Shown: positions 17,643 to 27,938, counted from the stretch's first letter. The stretch: DNA of 64,000 nucleotides from Flammeovirga yaeyamensis (GCF_018736045.1 NZ_CP076133.1:2071001-2135000), one strand, 5' to 3'. A program made the numbers and translations. The notes: generated from the sequence alone by a model not told the origin.

Positions 17643-20087
17643 TTATTTTCCTTCAAAAGCAGTATCTATTTTTGCGACAACATCATTAAGGTGCATGCTC
17701 TCAATAGATGATGATCTATATCTGTTACTCATAGACTTAGCCATTTTACGAATACTTACCAATTGTGCTCTTGATACCGCTTTTATATCAGATGATGTTT
17801 CTTTTTCATCTTTTAATTTAGATATCAAAATATAGATGTGTACTCTTTGAAGCTCTCTTCTGTAAGTATCAATTGATTTACCCGATCTCAATTCTTTCCA
17901 AATACTCTTCGTTAAATCATTATTTAATTCAACAATAGAGTAAGCATCGTTAGAAAGTGCAAACTGGTTGACCATTCTTAACTGTCTTGAGTTTTTAAGT
18001 AGGTTTTTTAATGTTCGCTCTTGCGACTTTCTAATTTGTTCGACTGTACCTTTGTATTCAATTCTACTTAGAATATCTTGATTGATTAACCATTCTGGAG
18101 TAGTAAACAATTGCTTGTCTAGAAAGGCTACTGCACGCTTTTGTTTTTCCTTTGTCACGTTAGTGTACACTGACTTTCCTTCTTCAGTCGTCTTATAATC
18201 TATGATTACACCACCGACATTATTTGATACATGACCCATATAACGGTTAAACTGTCCAACAGCAGAATAATAGATTTCAGCCAGATCGTTAAAGAATTCA
18301 CCTTCCACCTTAGTCCACTCTATAAGGTTTGGTAAAATACGTTGTAAGTTTTTGATACCTAACTCACTTGCTAACATAGCGTCTTCACCTAAATCTTCTG
18401 TTTGAGCAGAAGGATCAATAACTGAAGGCCATTGTTGTGCCCCATATCTATTCCATGGATTCTTGTTTTTCTCCTTAATCCACTCATTTAAAGTTGGCTT
18501 CTCCGATAGGGCAGATTCTGCTGATGTCAATTTGTAACCATATTCAATCGCCCAATGATCATAAGGTCCAATAATTGGATAAAGTCCTGCCCCTTTATCT
18601 TCTGGCTGTGCAACGTAGTTCATACGAGCATAATCCATAATTGAAGGTGCTACACCGTGTTTCTGAACAAAACCTGGAGATCTTAACTGCTCTACTGTGT
18701 AATTACAGCTTGATCCCATGTTGTGCATTAAACCAATGGTATGCCCTACTTCGTGAGTGGCTACAAATTCGATAAGTTTACCCATTAATTCGGTTTTGAA
18801 GTGAGCTGTTCTTGCTTCTGGGTTCACAGCAGCTGTTTGAATCAAACACCAATTTCTTAATAAGTTCATCACATTGTGGTACCAAAGAATATCTGATTCT
18901 AAAATCTCACCTGTTCTTGGATCATGAACATGTGGTCCTTGTGCGTTTTGAATTGGAGTAGTAATGTATCTGATTACTGAATAACGAACATCTTCTGGTG
19001 ACCAATCTGGATCTTCTTCTTTTGTTGGAGCATCTTTAGCTATAATTGCATTTTTAAAACCTGCTTTTTCAAAAGAGGCTTGCCATGCTTCTACACCTCT
19101 TTTTAAATAAGGTCTCCACTTCATTGGAGTAGCCGGATCAATATAATATACAATTGGTTTTACTGGCTCAACCAATTCACCTCTATTATATGCATCCCAA
19201 TCTTTTGGCTCTAATTTCCATCTAGTGATGAACCTTTGAGTCGCTGCTCTATGTTGATCTAAACTGTAATTCGTTTGTTGAACAGAAAAATAACCAACAC
19301 GTGGATCGTAATATCTTGGTTGCCATTTTTTTTCTGGCAAAAGAATAAACGATTGATTCATTTCTACTGAAAGTGTCTTCGTTATCTGATTGTCAGGTAA
19401 TTTATCACCTTTATAAGTTAGGATATGACGTACCTCTACATTCTTAGGGAATGATTTCATAGAAGAAATCATACTTCTGCTTCCATCTAAACCTTTTATG
19501 GCAAATTCTTTTCTTTCACGATCCCACATCGCACCAATCATAGCTACATCAGTAGTAAAGAATTTTGTCACATCAAAAACAACAGAAGATGAATCTAATG
19601 ACAATGCCTCTATATCAAAAGTGAAGACTACGGGTTCGAAGTTATTATTCTTAACTGACTTATAGATAGGTTCTTCTTCTGAAGCAACACTATTATAAGA
19701 AACCGAGCGCATCAAAACTTTTTTATCTTTTTGTTCAAAACGGATAACTTGTTGAGGTCTTGATTTCATACCTGCACCACCAAAGTTCAGCCCTTGCACA
19801 TGACCTGCGATACGAGATACAATCAAGATTTCGTTATCAAAAAGGTCTTTGTTGATTTCGAAGTAATATTTATCGTCTACTTTGTGAGTAGTAAATAACC
19901 CTTCTTGAGATGTTGCTTTATCAGTGATAACTTCACTGTATTCCTTATAAGGTCCTTTTTCCTTTTTAGGAGCCGACTCCTCTGTTTTTGCTTTATTTTT
20001 TTTCTTGTTTTTTTTCTTTTGCCCGTAAGTAAAGGTACATGCTAAGAGCACACACACTAGGGTTAATAATTTAAAATTATGTTTCAT
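17643..20087 (-). CDS. Zinc-dependent metalloprotease, DUF5117/DUF5118 type
   Basis: An 814-residue secreted protein with a signal peptide ending TYGQ, then a short lysine-rich stretch (residues 24-35). The N-terminal half matches the DUF5118/DUF5117 pattern seen in large Bacteroidetes proteases. The zinc site is HEVGHTIGLMH at residues 445-455, the extended metzincin-type HExxHxxxxxH motif, and SIMDYARMNYV is a likely Met-turn. It is probably periplasmic or secreted; its substrate is unknown. It appears to be a single-gene unit with its own terminator, separate from the alginate locus downstream. Confidence 0.9.
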   Translation of the reverse strand: MKHNFKLLTLVCVLLACTFTYGQKKKNKKKNKAKTEESAPKKEKGPYKEYSEVITDKATSQEGLFTTHKVDDKYYFEINKDLFDNEILIVSRIAGHVQGLNFGGAGMKSRPQQVIRFEQKDKKVLMRSVSYNSVASEEEPIYKSVKNNNFEPVVFTFDIEALSLDSSSVVFDVTKFFTTDVAMIGAMWDRERKEFAIKGLDGSRSMISSMKSFPKNVEVRHILTYKGDKLPDNQITKTLSVEMNQSFILLPEKKWQPRYYDPRVGYFSVQQTNYSLDQHRAATQRFITRWKLEPKDWDAYNRGELVEPVKPIVYYIDPATPMKWRPYLKRGVEAWQASFEKAGFKNAIIAKDAPTKEEDPDWSPEDVRYSVIRYITTPIQNAQGPHVHDPRTGEILESDILWYHNVMNLLRNWCLIQTAAVNPEARTAHFKTELMGKLIEFVATHEVGHTIGLMHNMGSSCNYTVEQLRSPGFVQKHGVAPSIMDYARMNYVAQPEDKGAGLYPIIGPYDHWAIEYGYKLTSAESALSEKPTLNEWIKEKNKNPWNRYGAQQWPSVIDPSAQTEDLGEDAMLASELGIKNLQRILPNLIEWTKVEGEFFNDLAEIYYSAVGQFNRYMGHVSNNVGGVIIDYKTTEEGKSVYTNVTKEKQKRAVAFLDKQLFTTPEWLINQDILSRIEYKGTVEQIRKSQERTLKNLLKNSRQLRMVNQFALSNDAYSIVELNNDLTKSIWKELRSGKSIDTYRRELQRVHIYILISKLKDEKETSSDIKAVSRAQLVSIRKMAKSMSNRYRSSSIESMHLNDVVAKIDTAFEGK

Positions 20088-20473
20088 ATAGTATTAATAA
20101 TTGAAATTGTTATTCTAATTGTTTGTTCGATGAATAATACTTTTTTTTCGAGGTCGGGTTTTAACCTACATTTTATAAATTTTAGAAAACTATTAATGAA
20201 TACAAAATTTGATACTTGATTTTAATAGAATACAACATTTACACTTATTTGTACAACAAAATTAAAAATTGAACATATCATTCAAACAACTCACCTATTA
20301 CACTGATAATAAGTGATATTCATTTTTTCATCTTAATAGACGTCAAAAAAAGAATTGTTTCAACTCCAACTTAAATAACTTTAACGAATAAATTGGAGAT
20401 GTATAGTCTATATTCTAAAGAAAATATTACATTTGTGTGTGATTTACTATACTTACAGTGCGACTACTTACAA
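20088..20473. other. Intergenic region, 386 bases
   Basis: An AT-rich gap between the divergent metalloprotease and DUF2490 genes, holding their promoters. I see no coding frame, strong hairpin or repeat in it. Confidence 0.45.
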
Positions 20474-21178
20474 ATGAACCAATTGATTAACATAAATAAA
20501 TTAATTAGAAACCTGATCATAATATTTTCTTTTGCTATATCGAACGAATTATTTGCTCAAGATTATATTTGGTTTCATTATTTTAATCGGTACAAATTAT
20601 CTTATAAGTTTTCAATAGATTCTGACATAGGTTGGAGAGAATACTTTGATGCTGAGAGATATCGAGGTCAAATTAGATCTGGTCTGAGATACGATATTAA
20701 TGCTAACATGTATGCCCGAGGAGGGATTATGTATGTGAATGGTTCTGTAGCGTCAGAAGAAATCCGTTTTTATCAAGATTATGTCTATAGTTTTAAGATA
20801 AAAGATATTACCATTCAGCAACGTATACGATTTGAACAACAAACATTTACAGATCCTACCAAAAATTTCAACTTTAGAATAAGGTATAACCCTGCCCTAA
20901 AATTCCATTCCCCTATTGGCCACTGGACTTTGGCGGCTGAACCTTTTGTCTCTGTAAAAAAAGATGGTAGTTACATCGGAGCTAATCGTTTACTTGTTGG
21001 TATTAAAAACAAGATTTATGGTAATGTACATCTCACCTTGCAATATATAAATGAGCGGGCCTATAGTAAAGCTGAAACAGGATACATTGCAGAAAATCAA
21101 ATGATTCGTGTAAGAATTGATCATGTAATACATCCTTTGAGGACAGGACCTCTATTTGGACGTAAAAAAAATAGATAA
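20474..21178 (+). CDS. DUF2490-type outer-membrane beta-barrel protein
   Basis: The ATG at 20474 gives 234 residues with a signal peptide ending LFAQ; a frame start at 20393 (TTG) would add 27 unlikely residues before it. The mature protein is rich in aromatic residues and alternating strands (YIWFHYFNRYKLSYKFSIDSDIGWREYF), typical of DUF2490 small barrels. It ends in basic residues after RIDHVIHPLRTGPLF. The family is predicted to be an outer-membrane barrel of unknown function. No neighbour suggests a specific role. Confidence 0.75.
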   Translation: MNQLININKLIRNLIIIFSFAISNELFAQDYIWFHYFNRYKLSYKFSIDSDIGWREYFDAERYRGQIRSGLRYDINANMYARGGIMYVNGSVASEEIRFYQDYVYSFKIKDITIQQRIRFEQQTFTDPTKNFNFRIRYNPALKFHSPIGHWTLAAEPFVSVKKDGSYIGANRLLVGIKNKIYGNVHLTLQYINERAYSKAETGYIAENQMIRVRIDHVIHPLRTGPLFGRKKNR

Positions 21179-21307
21179 AACTAGATATTATTGTACTCTT
21201 TTGAGGTGTAATTTTTTCCCTAAAATAAATGTAAACACCATCAACCTTATAAGAAGTGTTCCGTTATTATGAGTGTAAATTAATTATACCTCATAAACTA
21301 TAAGATT

Positions 21308-21457
21308 ATGGAAGATTTCGCTATGGATTTTGAAGATCAAATCTTTGACAACAACGACGGTCTATTTGATGACATGGAAGATCTAGACTTCGAAGATTTG
21401 AAAGACGAGCTAGACGCTATTGAAAAGTATGATTTAGATATTGATGAAGAAATTTAA
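21308..21457 (+). CDS. Very acidic 49-residue protein
   Basis: A short frame from ATG 21308 to TAA 21457 encoding 49 residues, of which 23 are Asp or Glu and only two are Lys. It has regular spacing of aromatic and leucine residues between acidic runs (FDDMEDLDFEDLKDEL), so it may be helical. It has no signal peptide. A strong terminator begins 6 bases after the stop, which supports expression as a monocistronic unit. Possible roles for such proteins include DNA mimicry or binding a basic partner, but nothing here proves any. Confidence 0.65.
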   Translation: MEDFAMDFEDQIFDNNDGLFDDMEDLDFEDLKDELDAIEKYDLDIDEEI

Positions 21458-21462
21458 AAAGT

Positions 21463-21497
21463 AAAAGCCTTGTATGACAAAAAATACAAGGCTTTTT
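21463..21497 (+). terminator. Intrinsic terminator after the acidic small protein
   Basis: AAAAGCCTTGTAT (21463-21475) is perfectly complementary to 21484-21496 with an 8-base loop and ends in five T. It may also serve the convergent minus-strand gene, whose stop is at 21518. Confidence 0.85.
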
Positions 21498-21517
21498 ATA
21501 TAGAAAAAAGTGAGTGA

Positions 21518-22636
21518 TTATTGCACTTCTGTCTTTAAAGGAATAAACACCGAATAACTATCTCCCTCCAAATAACTTTTCTTAGCTGCTACGGTCAATA
21601 CTTTTGGCGTCCCATTTTCTATATATACAAAAGGTCTTTCTAAACGCTTCACATCTACTTTTTCCTTCCCTTTATAATCAAACGACAAGTCCATTACTTT
21701 GTAATTTTTGGCTTTATCCCATTGGAATCCATCTACTGAAGTAATTAACCCCATATATCCAAAAGCATGGTATATTCCATAAAAACGTTCCCTTTTATCA
21801 TCGTACCAAATCACAGGGTCTTCTGCGTTTAAATCACCTACTGCTAATTTAGGTTGAACCTCCCATGGTCCTAGAGGAGTTGGAGAGGTAGCAATAGCTT
21901 GTTGTCTAAATATTTTATCTCCCATATCTGGCTTATCCCCTTTAAATAACATCAGATAATAGCCATCGGGGTGTTTGGCTACTGCAGAATTTGACGTAGC
22001 ATTCACGATTGGTCCGGCAGGCTCAACTATAGGTTGATCTAACCTTTCCCAAGGTCCAAACACACTTTCTGAAACAGCCACTCCTATTCTTTGATTTCTC
22101 CTTAAAATTTCTCTTAATTCTTTATGTTCTTTAGGATGATACCCCACCTCAAATAATTCTTCTGAAGTTATTTTTCTATCTCCCGTATTGGTTGACATAT
22201 AATAGAGATAATATTTTCCATCGAAATATCTAATTCTTGGATTGTGAGCAGTGTAAGCATCCCAATGATCGGCTCCCCTACCTGCTAAAACTTCTTCTAC
22301 ATGTTTATAGGGACCTACGGGATCGTCTGCAATAGCATGAGATATTATACCATGGGTTAACCAACAAAAGAAGCTATTTTCCTTTGGCATTTGAGCATAA
22401 AATAAATGGTATTTACCATCTTCTCCTTTTACTATCGATGATCCCCAATTATGAAAGTTGTCATTCTTTAAAATATTCTCCTCACCAACTGGTTGGATCA
22501 TTTTGGTCAAATCTAAATCGTCTGTATCAATATCACTTGATGCCGACGCATTCGATTGAGTACTAGATGGTTTAGAACACCCAAAAATTAAACCTAAAAA
22601 AAATAAGCTTGCGATTAGTCGTTTTGTATATTTCAT
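21518..22636 (-). CDS. Five-bladed beta-propeller glycoside hydrolase, GH43/GH117-like lipoprotein
   Basis: A 372-residue lipoprotein (lipobox LIFGC, Cys20) followed by a Ser-rich linker. The repeated strands NWGSSIVKGEDGKYHLFYAQM, AHNPRIRYFDGKYYLYYMS, SNSAVAKHPDGYYLMLFKG and AEDPVIWYDDKRERFYGIYH are propeller blades of the GH43/GH32/GH117 type, with acidic residues at strand ends. These families remove terminal sugars: GH43 often arabinose or xylose, GH117 3,6-anhydro-L-galactose. I cannot place it in one family. Its position beside six sulfatases makes a role in sulfated-glycan breakdown likely. Confidence 0.78.
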   Translation of the reverse strand: MKYTKRLIASLFFLGLIFGCSKPSSTQSNASASSDIDTDDLDLTKMIQPVGEENILKNDNFHNWGSSIVKGEDGKYHLFYAQMPKENSFFCWLTHGIISHAIADDPVGPYKHVEEVLAGRGADHWDAYTAHNPRIRYFDGKYYLYYMSTNTGDRKITSEELFEVGYHPKEHKELREILRRNQRIGVAVSESVFGPWERLDQPIVEPAGPIVNATSNSAVAKHPDGYYLMLFKGDKPDMGDKIFRQQAIATSPTPLGPWEVQPKLAVGDLNAEDPVIWYDDKRERFYGIYHAFGYMGLITSVDGFQWDKAKNYKVMDLSFDYKGKEKVDVKRLERPFVYIENGTPKVLTVAAKKSYLEGDSYSVFIPLKTEVQ

Positions 22637-22827
22637 TTCTTATTTCATCAAAAGTTGTTTATCAAATTTAATCGTTAATTGAATAACCATAAGAGAAGAA
22701 TTTATCCAAAAAAAGGGTAAAATAATTTGTTAATAGCTAGAGATTGAAGAATCAAAAAAAAATATCATTATTTTTTGAGTATAAAAACGATTTGTCCAAG
22801 ATAAGTTTATTCTGTGATGATTGAATT

Positions 22828-22835
22828 TATATTTG
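22828..22835 (+). promoter_or_regulatory. Candidate -7 box before the first sulfatase
   Basis: TATATTTG matches TAnnTTTG exactly, 76 bases upstream of the ATG at 22912. A TTTG at 22791-22794 is too far away to be its -33 partner. Confidence 0.3.
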
Positions 22836-22911
22836 TTATTTAGTTATTACAAACATTAAAAACCTTTATTGAAAAGGTTTAATAAACTGACAAACTTAAA
22901 TTTTTAATGAA

Positions 22912-24528
22912 ATGAACGAATTTAAAAAATTACGAAAACTCTTTCTTTATTCTACCCTTTTATCCTTGATGATTGGATGTAAAATAAAACAAGCACAAAC
23001 TACTACAGAAGCTCCAAACAAACCAAATGTATTGTTTATTTTAGTAGACGATTATGGGTATAAAGACACTGGCGTTTCTGGAAGTAATTATTACGAAACC
23101 CCCAACATAGATTTTATTGCCAACACAGGAATGCAATTCTCCGATGGATACGCAACTTGTCAAGTATGCAGCCCTTCTCGAGGAAGTATTATGAGTGGTC
23201 AGTTCCCGGCTCGACATGGAATTACGGATTGGATTGGAGCCCCTACAGGAAAAGATTGGAAGAAAAAATCAGGTAGAGAAAATATTTTACTCCCCCCTGA
23301 ATATGAGCATCAATTAGATACTGCAATTACAACGCTACCTAAAGCGATGAAAGAAGCTGGATATAAAACTTTCTTTGCTGGGAAATGGCACTTGGGCGAT
23401 GAAGGCTTTTCGCCGGAAAATCATGGATTTGATATTAATAAAGGAGGTTATCATGCAGGTGGTCCTAGAGGTGGTTACTTTTCTCCTTTTAAAAACCCCA
23501 AGTTAGAAAACCGTCAATATGGAGAAAATTTATCGATGAGGTTAGCACAAGAAACTGCAGACTTTATGAAAGCACATAAAGACACTACTTTCTTTGCTTA
23601 TTTATCTTTTTATGCTGTACATGGCCCTATTCAAACTACTCAAGAAAAATGGTCAAAATATAGAGAAAAGGCGGTTCAACTTGGCGTGAAAGATAAAGGA
23701 TATGAAATGGGACATTTCTTACCGATGCGTTTAAACCAAGACAACCCTGTTTATGCTGGTCTAGTGGAACAAATGGACGATGCTGTTGGAGTAGTATTGA
23801 AGTCATTGAAAGATAATGGATTGGATAAGAATACAATCGTCATCTTTACAAGTGATAATGGTGGTGTAGTCGCTGGAGATGCTTTTTCTACTAATAATTA
23901 TCCGCTAAGAGGTGGCAAAGGATATCAGTATGAAGGCGGTATTCGTGAACCTTATTTTATTAAAGTTCCTTGGGTAGAAAATAATGGAAAAGTATCTGAA
24001 ATTCCAGTAACAGGAACTGATTTCTACCCTACTATTTTAGATTTAGTGGGTGCAGATTTAAAACCCGAAACTCATGCTGATGGAGTAAGTTTAAAACCTA
24101 TCCTTATGGGTGAAGAATGGACTTTAGGAGACCGTCCTTTGGTGTGGCATTATCCTCATTACGGTAACCAAGGTGGTGAACCTTCTTCGGTGATACGTTT
24201 AGGGGATTGGAAATATATCCATTATTATGAATCTGAAAAAGTAGAGCTTTTTAATTTAAGGGCAGATATTTCTGAATCGGAAAATGTTGCAGATCAACAT
24301 CCAGAGATAGTGAATAACCTTCACAAAAAGCTTTTTGATTACCTACAAGAAGTGGGTGCTAGATTCCCTACTGTAGATCCTGATTTTAAAGCAAGCCGTG
24401 CTGAAAAACAATTAAAGAAAATGAAAGAGGTGAAAATGAAAAACCTCGAAAAAGAACGTATGAAGATGCTTTCTGAAGACTTTAAACCCAATGCCGATTG
24501 GTGGGGCAGTAAAGTAACTTTAGACTAA
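22912..24528 (+). CDS. S1-family sulfatase, lipoprotein
   Basis: A 538-residue lipoprotein (lipobox MIGC, Cys23). Sulfatase marks: metal-binding Asp46-Asp47 in FILVDDYG, the CSPSR motif with Cys86 as the residue converted to formylglycine, and GKWHLG. The tail after about residue 490 is lysine- and glutamate-rich. It is closely similar to the sulfatase at 50445, sharing CQVCSPSR, HGITDWIGA and HGFDINKGG, so the two are paralogues of one subfamily. S1 enzymes remove sulfate esters from glycans, here presumably from oligosaccharides in the periplasm or on the surface. Confidence 0.95.
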   Translation: MNEFKKLRKLFLYSTLLSLMIGCKIKQAQTTTEAPNKPNVLFILVDDYGYKDTGVSGSNYYETPNIDFIANTGMQFSDGYATCQVCSPSRGSIMSGQFPARHGITDWIGAPTGKDWKKKSGRENILLPPEYEHQLDTAITTLPKAMKEAGYKTFFAGKWHLGDEGFSPENHGFDINKGGYHAGGPRGGYFSPFKNPKLENRQYGENLSMRLAQETADFMKAHKDTTFFAYLSFYAVHGPIQTTQEKWSKYREKAVQLGVKDKGYEMGHFLPMRLNQDNPVYAGLVEQMDDAVGVVLKSLKDNGLDKNTIVIFTSDNGGVVAGDAFSTNNYPLRGGKGYQYEGGIREPYFIKVPWVENNGKVSEIPVTGTDFYPTILDLVGADLKPETHADGVSLKPILMGEEWTLGDRPLVWHYPHYGNQGGEPSSVIRLGDWKYIHYYESEKVELFNLRADISESENVADQHPEIVNNLHKKLFDYLQEVGARFPTVDPDFKASRAEKQLKKMKEVKMKNLEKERMKMLSEDFKPNADWWGSKVTLD

Positions 24529-24604
24529 TTTAGATTATTAAAGGGGGTGGTATTAATGATTAAAAGCAAACACAGAATAGTATATTTCATCAGATTACAG
24601 TTTA

Positions 24605-24615
24605 TGTGCTCATAA
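24605..24615 (+). promoter_or_regulatory. Shared upstream motif TGTGCTCATAA (copy 1)
   Basis: TGTGCTCATAA lies 77 bases before the sulfatase start at 24692 and recurs upstream of the beta-helix gene at 29908-29918, each preceded by TTTAT. It is a candidate regulator site, but two copies are thin evidence. Confidence 0.3.
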
Positions 24616-24691
24616 TTGACGAATATCGCCCCGTTTGTGACTAGAATATTATTTAAGATTGCATACCAGAAATTGAAATGAATTTTTTAGT

Positions 24692-26122
24692 ATGAAGAAA
24701 ATAATATCAGTCATAAGCCTAGTTGCTGTTTTGTATTCTTGTAAAACAGCTCAAAACGAAACTCAAGATACAACAGCAAACAAGCCTCCGAATATCATTG
24801 TTGTTCTAGTCGATGATTTAGGTTATGGAGATGTCTCATTCAACGGTAGTAAAGACATCCCTACTCCTCACATTGATAGAATTGCGAATGAAGGTGCTAA
24901 ATTCACTAACGGATATGTAACATATTCTGTATGTGGACCATCAAGAGCCGCATTAGTTACAGGTAGATATCAAGATCGTTATGGTTCATCTAGAAATCCA
25001 CTTTGGGCGCCTAATGATATCACACAAGGTTTAAGCATTGAAGAAGAGACCATTGCAGATTTCTTGGGTCATGAAGGCTATAAAAGTATGGCTTTAGGTA
25101 AATGGCACTTGGGTGGACATAAAGAATTGAGACCTTTAAAAAGAGGTTTTGATGAGTTTTATGGTTTCCTTACAGGTGGTCATAGATACTTTCCCGAAGA
25201 TTGGACATTATCAGATATTTCTCAGGTAAAATCACAACAAGATGCGTACCGTACGAAGTTATTACATAATAATACGCGAGTGGATGAAAAAGAGTACTTA
25301 ACAGATGCATTATCAAGAGAAGCAGTAACGTTTATCGAAAATAATAGCGACGAGCCTTTCTTCATGTATTTAGCCTACAATGCACCTCATGCACCTTATC
25401 AAGCAACTCAAAAATATTTAGATCGTTTCCCTGATATGGAAGATGGAAAGCGTAAAACCTATTGCGCGATGGTATCTGCAGTTGATGACGGTGTAGGTAG
25501 AGTATTAAAAGCATTAAAAGATCAAAAAATTGATGATAATACATTGGTGGTTTTCTTATCTGACAATGGTGGAAAGAAAGGAAAAATGACTGATCAAGGT
25601 CCTTTAAGAGGTCATAAGGGTTCTATTTACGAAGGTGGCTTTAGAGTGCCATTTGCCATGCGTTGGCCAAAACAAATTGAAGCAGGAACAGTATATAATG
25701 AACCAATAATTGCTATGGATATCGCTGCAATAGCTGCTGAATTTGCTAATGCTACTCCAAAAAATAAATTGGATGGAGTAAACCTGATTCCTTATTTAAA
25801 TGGAGAAAAAACTGGTACGCCTCATGAATCTATCGCATGGAGAAAATTCGATCAAAAAAGACATGCCGTTCGTAAAGGTGATCTTAAAATGATTGTAGAA
25901 TTTGATGCTAAGAAACAAAAAGAAAAGGTAAGTTTCTACAATGTTAAAAAAGACATTTCTGAGAAAGAAAAATTGCAACTTTCTAAGGAACAAAGAAACG
26001 AGCTGAAAGCAGAATATAGAACGTGGTTAGACCAAATGATCGATCCTACCTATATGGGATTATTGATGGATAAAGCATATTCTGAGAAACATTCTGACCG
26101 ATTTGAAACGGAAATATATTAA
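24692..26122 (+). CDS. S1-family sulfatase, lipoprotein
   Basis: A 476-residue lipoprotein (lipobox LYSC, Cys17). It has Asp41-Asp42 in VVLVDDLGYGDVSFNGSKD, the CGPSR motif with Cys81 as the formylglycine position, and GKWHLGGHKELRPLKRGFDEFYGFLTGGH. The latter block and APHAPYQAT resemble the minus-strand sulfatase at 37622, so these two are probably of one subfamily. The substrate cannot be read from the sequence. It follows the first sulfatase after 163 bases and has a motif upstream that is shared with the beta-helix gene. Confidence 0.95.
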   Translation: MKKIISVISLVAVLYSCKTAQNETQDTTANKPPNIIVVLVDDLGYGDVSFNGSKDIPTPHIDRIANEGAKFTNGYVTYSVCGPSRAALVTGRYQDRYGSSRNPLWAPNDITQGLSIEEETIADFLGHEGYKSMALGKWHLGGHKELRPLKRGFDEFYGFLTGGHRYFPEDWTLSDISQVKSQQDAYRTKLLHNNTRVDEKEYLTDALSREAVTFIENNSDEPFFMYLAYNAPHAPYQATQKYLDRFPDMEDGKRKTYCAMVSAVDDGVGRVLKALKDQKIDDNTLVVFLSDNGGKKGKMTDQGPLRGHKGSIYEGGFRVPFAMRWPKQIEAGTVYNEPIIAMDIAAIAAEFANATPKNKLDGVNLIPYLNGEKTGTPHESIAWRKFDQKRHAVRKGDLKMIVEFDAKKQKEKVSFYNVKKDISEKEKLQLSKEQRNELKAEYRTWLDQMIDPTYMGLLMDKAYSEKHSDRFETEIY

Positions 26123-26328
26123 CTCTTTAAAAAGGTGTAAACCGTGGTTAGAGAAATAAAACTGTGATTAAACTCTCCATAATTTTTGATAAATAAAGTA
26201 TCATTTTTTGATCAAAATGAATCATATAGGTAAAATTATACCACTTTTTGATCAATTTACACCTATATAAAGAACAAAAAACAACTACATTTGAAACAAG
26301 TGAAATGAGTAATTTTTTAATAGAACAA

Positions 26329-27885
26329 ATGAAACATAATATTTTAATAGGCTTATTAATTTCATTCTTCGCTATAGGGTGTAAAGTAGCCAACGAACAA
26401 TCAACGGGTGCAACAGAAACTTCATCAAAACCTAATATTATTTTTGTATATTTTGATGATTTAGGATATGGTGATTTAAGTGCTAATGGTGCGAAAGATT
26501 TCCAAACTCCTAATCTTGATGGTCTTGCGAATGGTGGTGTAAACTTCACAAATGGTTACGCTTCATCAGCTACTTGTACGCCATCAAGATATGCAGCATT
26601 TACTGGACATTATCCATGGAAAAAAGAATTGAAAATTTTACCTGGTACAGCTCCATTAATTATTGATACTGCACAAGTAACTATGCCAAAGATGTTACAA
26701 GAAGCAGGGTACAATACAGCTATCATTGGTAAATGGCACATGGGCTTAGGTGATGCAAACAAAGACTGGAACAAACACATCTCTCCAGGTCCTAACGAAG
26801 TTGGTTTTGATTATTCATATATTCTTGCAGCCACTCAAGACAGAGTACCAACTGTGTATATTGAAGATGGTAATGTTGTTAATTTAGATCCTAACGACCC
26901 TATCGAAATTGATTATAAAAATAACTTTGAAGGTCAACCAACAGGTAAAGACAATCCTGAGTTAACAACAATGAAATGGCATCATGGTCATAATGCTACA
27001 ATTATCAATGGTGTTCCTCGTATCGGTTATATGAAAGGTGGTAAATCAGCTATTTGGAGTGATGTTGACATGGCAGACCATTTCCTTGATGGTGTAAAAA
27101 GTTATATCACGGAGAAATCAAAAGAAGATAAGCCATTCTTCTTAGCTTATACAATGCAACAACCTCACGTACCAAGAACTCCTCACCCACGTTTTGTAGG
27201 TAAATCTGGTAAAGGACCTCGTGGTGATGTTATTATGGAAGCAGATTGGTGTATTGGTGAATTGATGAAAACAATCAGAGAAGCGGGTATTGAAGAAAAC
27301 ACTTTGATTATCGTTTCTTCAGATAACGGTCCTGTATTAAACGATGGCTATTATGATGATGCTGTAGAACTAAATGGCGACCATAAGCCGGCAGGTCCTT
27401 ACCGTGGTGGTAAATATTCTTTATTCGAAGCGGGTACTCACGTTCCATTCTTTACGTATTGGAAAGGTACTATCGAGCCAGGCGTTTCTGATGCATTGGT
27501 TTGTCAAATTGACTTATTCTCGTCTTTAGCTACTCTTGTAGGTAGTGATATGAGAGGTCCAGACTCAGAAGATGTAATGGATGCATTCTTAGGAAAATCA
27601 ACTAAAGGTAGAGAGTCTTTGATCTTGGAAGCGACTACTAGAACATCCTATAGAAAAGGCGACTTCATTTTAATCCCTCCATACAAAGGTGCTAAAGTGA
27701 ACAAGCAAGTAAATATTGAGTTAGGTAACCTTAAGCATGTAGCTCTTTTCAACGTAAAAGAAGATCCTTCTCAAACAAAAAACTTAGCCAAAGAAAAGCC
27801 AGAGTTAGTAAAAGAAATGATGGAAGAATTTTTAGCTAAGAAAGGTAACTATGGTAAGAAAATTCAACAATTAGAGTTGAAATAA
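26329..27885 (+). CDS. S1-family sulfatase, tandem copy 1
   Basis: I start at the ATG at 26329, giving 518 residues and a lipoprotein signal (FFAIGC, Cys18); upstream in-frame starts are less likely because the tandem copy downstream has a stop in the matching position. The CTPSR motif carries the formylglycine cysteine (Cys83), with FDDLGYGD and GKWHMGLGD around the metal site. It is nearly the same protein as the next gene along the full length, including the insertion-like WKGTIEPGVSDALVCQIDLFS. The pair clearly arose by tandem duplication. Both end in an identical FQQLELK-like tail (IQQLELK here). Confidence 0.95.
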   Translation: MKHNILIGLLISFFAIGCKVANEQSTGATETSSKPNIIFVYFDDLGYGDLSANGAKDFQTPNLDGLANGGVNFTNGYASSATCTPSRYAAFTGHYPWKKELKILPGTAPLIIDTAQVTMPKMLQEAGYNTAIIGKWHMGLGDANKDWNKHISPGPNEVGFDYSYILAATQDRVPTVYIEDGNVVNLDPNDPIEIDYKNNFEGQPTGKDNPELTTMKWHHGHNATIINGVPRIGYMKGGKSAIWSDVDMADHFLDGVKSYITEKSKEDKPFFLAYTMQQPHVPRTPHPRFVGKSGKGPRGDVIMEADWCIGELMKTIREAGIEENTLIIVSSDNGPVLNDGYYDDAVELNGDHKPAGPYRGGKYSLFEAGTHVPFFTYWKGTIEPGVSDALVCQIDLFSSLATLVGSDMRGPDSEDVMDAFLGKSTKGRESLILEATTRTSYRKGDFILIPPYKGAKVNKQVNIELGNLKHVALFNVKEDPSQTKNLAKEKPELVKEMMEEFLAKKGNYGKKIQQLELK

Positions 27886-27908
27886 TATTATCTGAAGCAA
27901 TATAAATT

Positions 27909-27938
27909 AAGCTCTGGCAATCTGTCAGAGCTTTTTTT
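27909..27938 (+). terminator. Intrinsic terminator after sulfatase copy 1
   Basis: AAGCTCTG (27909-27916) pairs with CAGAGCTT (27926-27933) and runs into seven T. The loop region closely resembles that of the terminator at 33371-33409. Confidence 0.85.
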
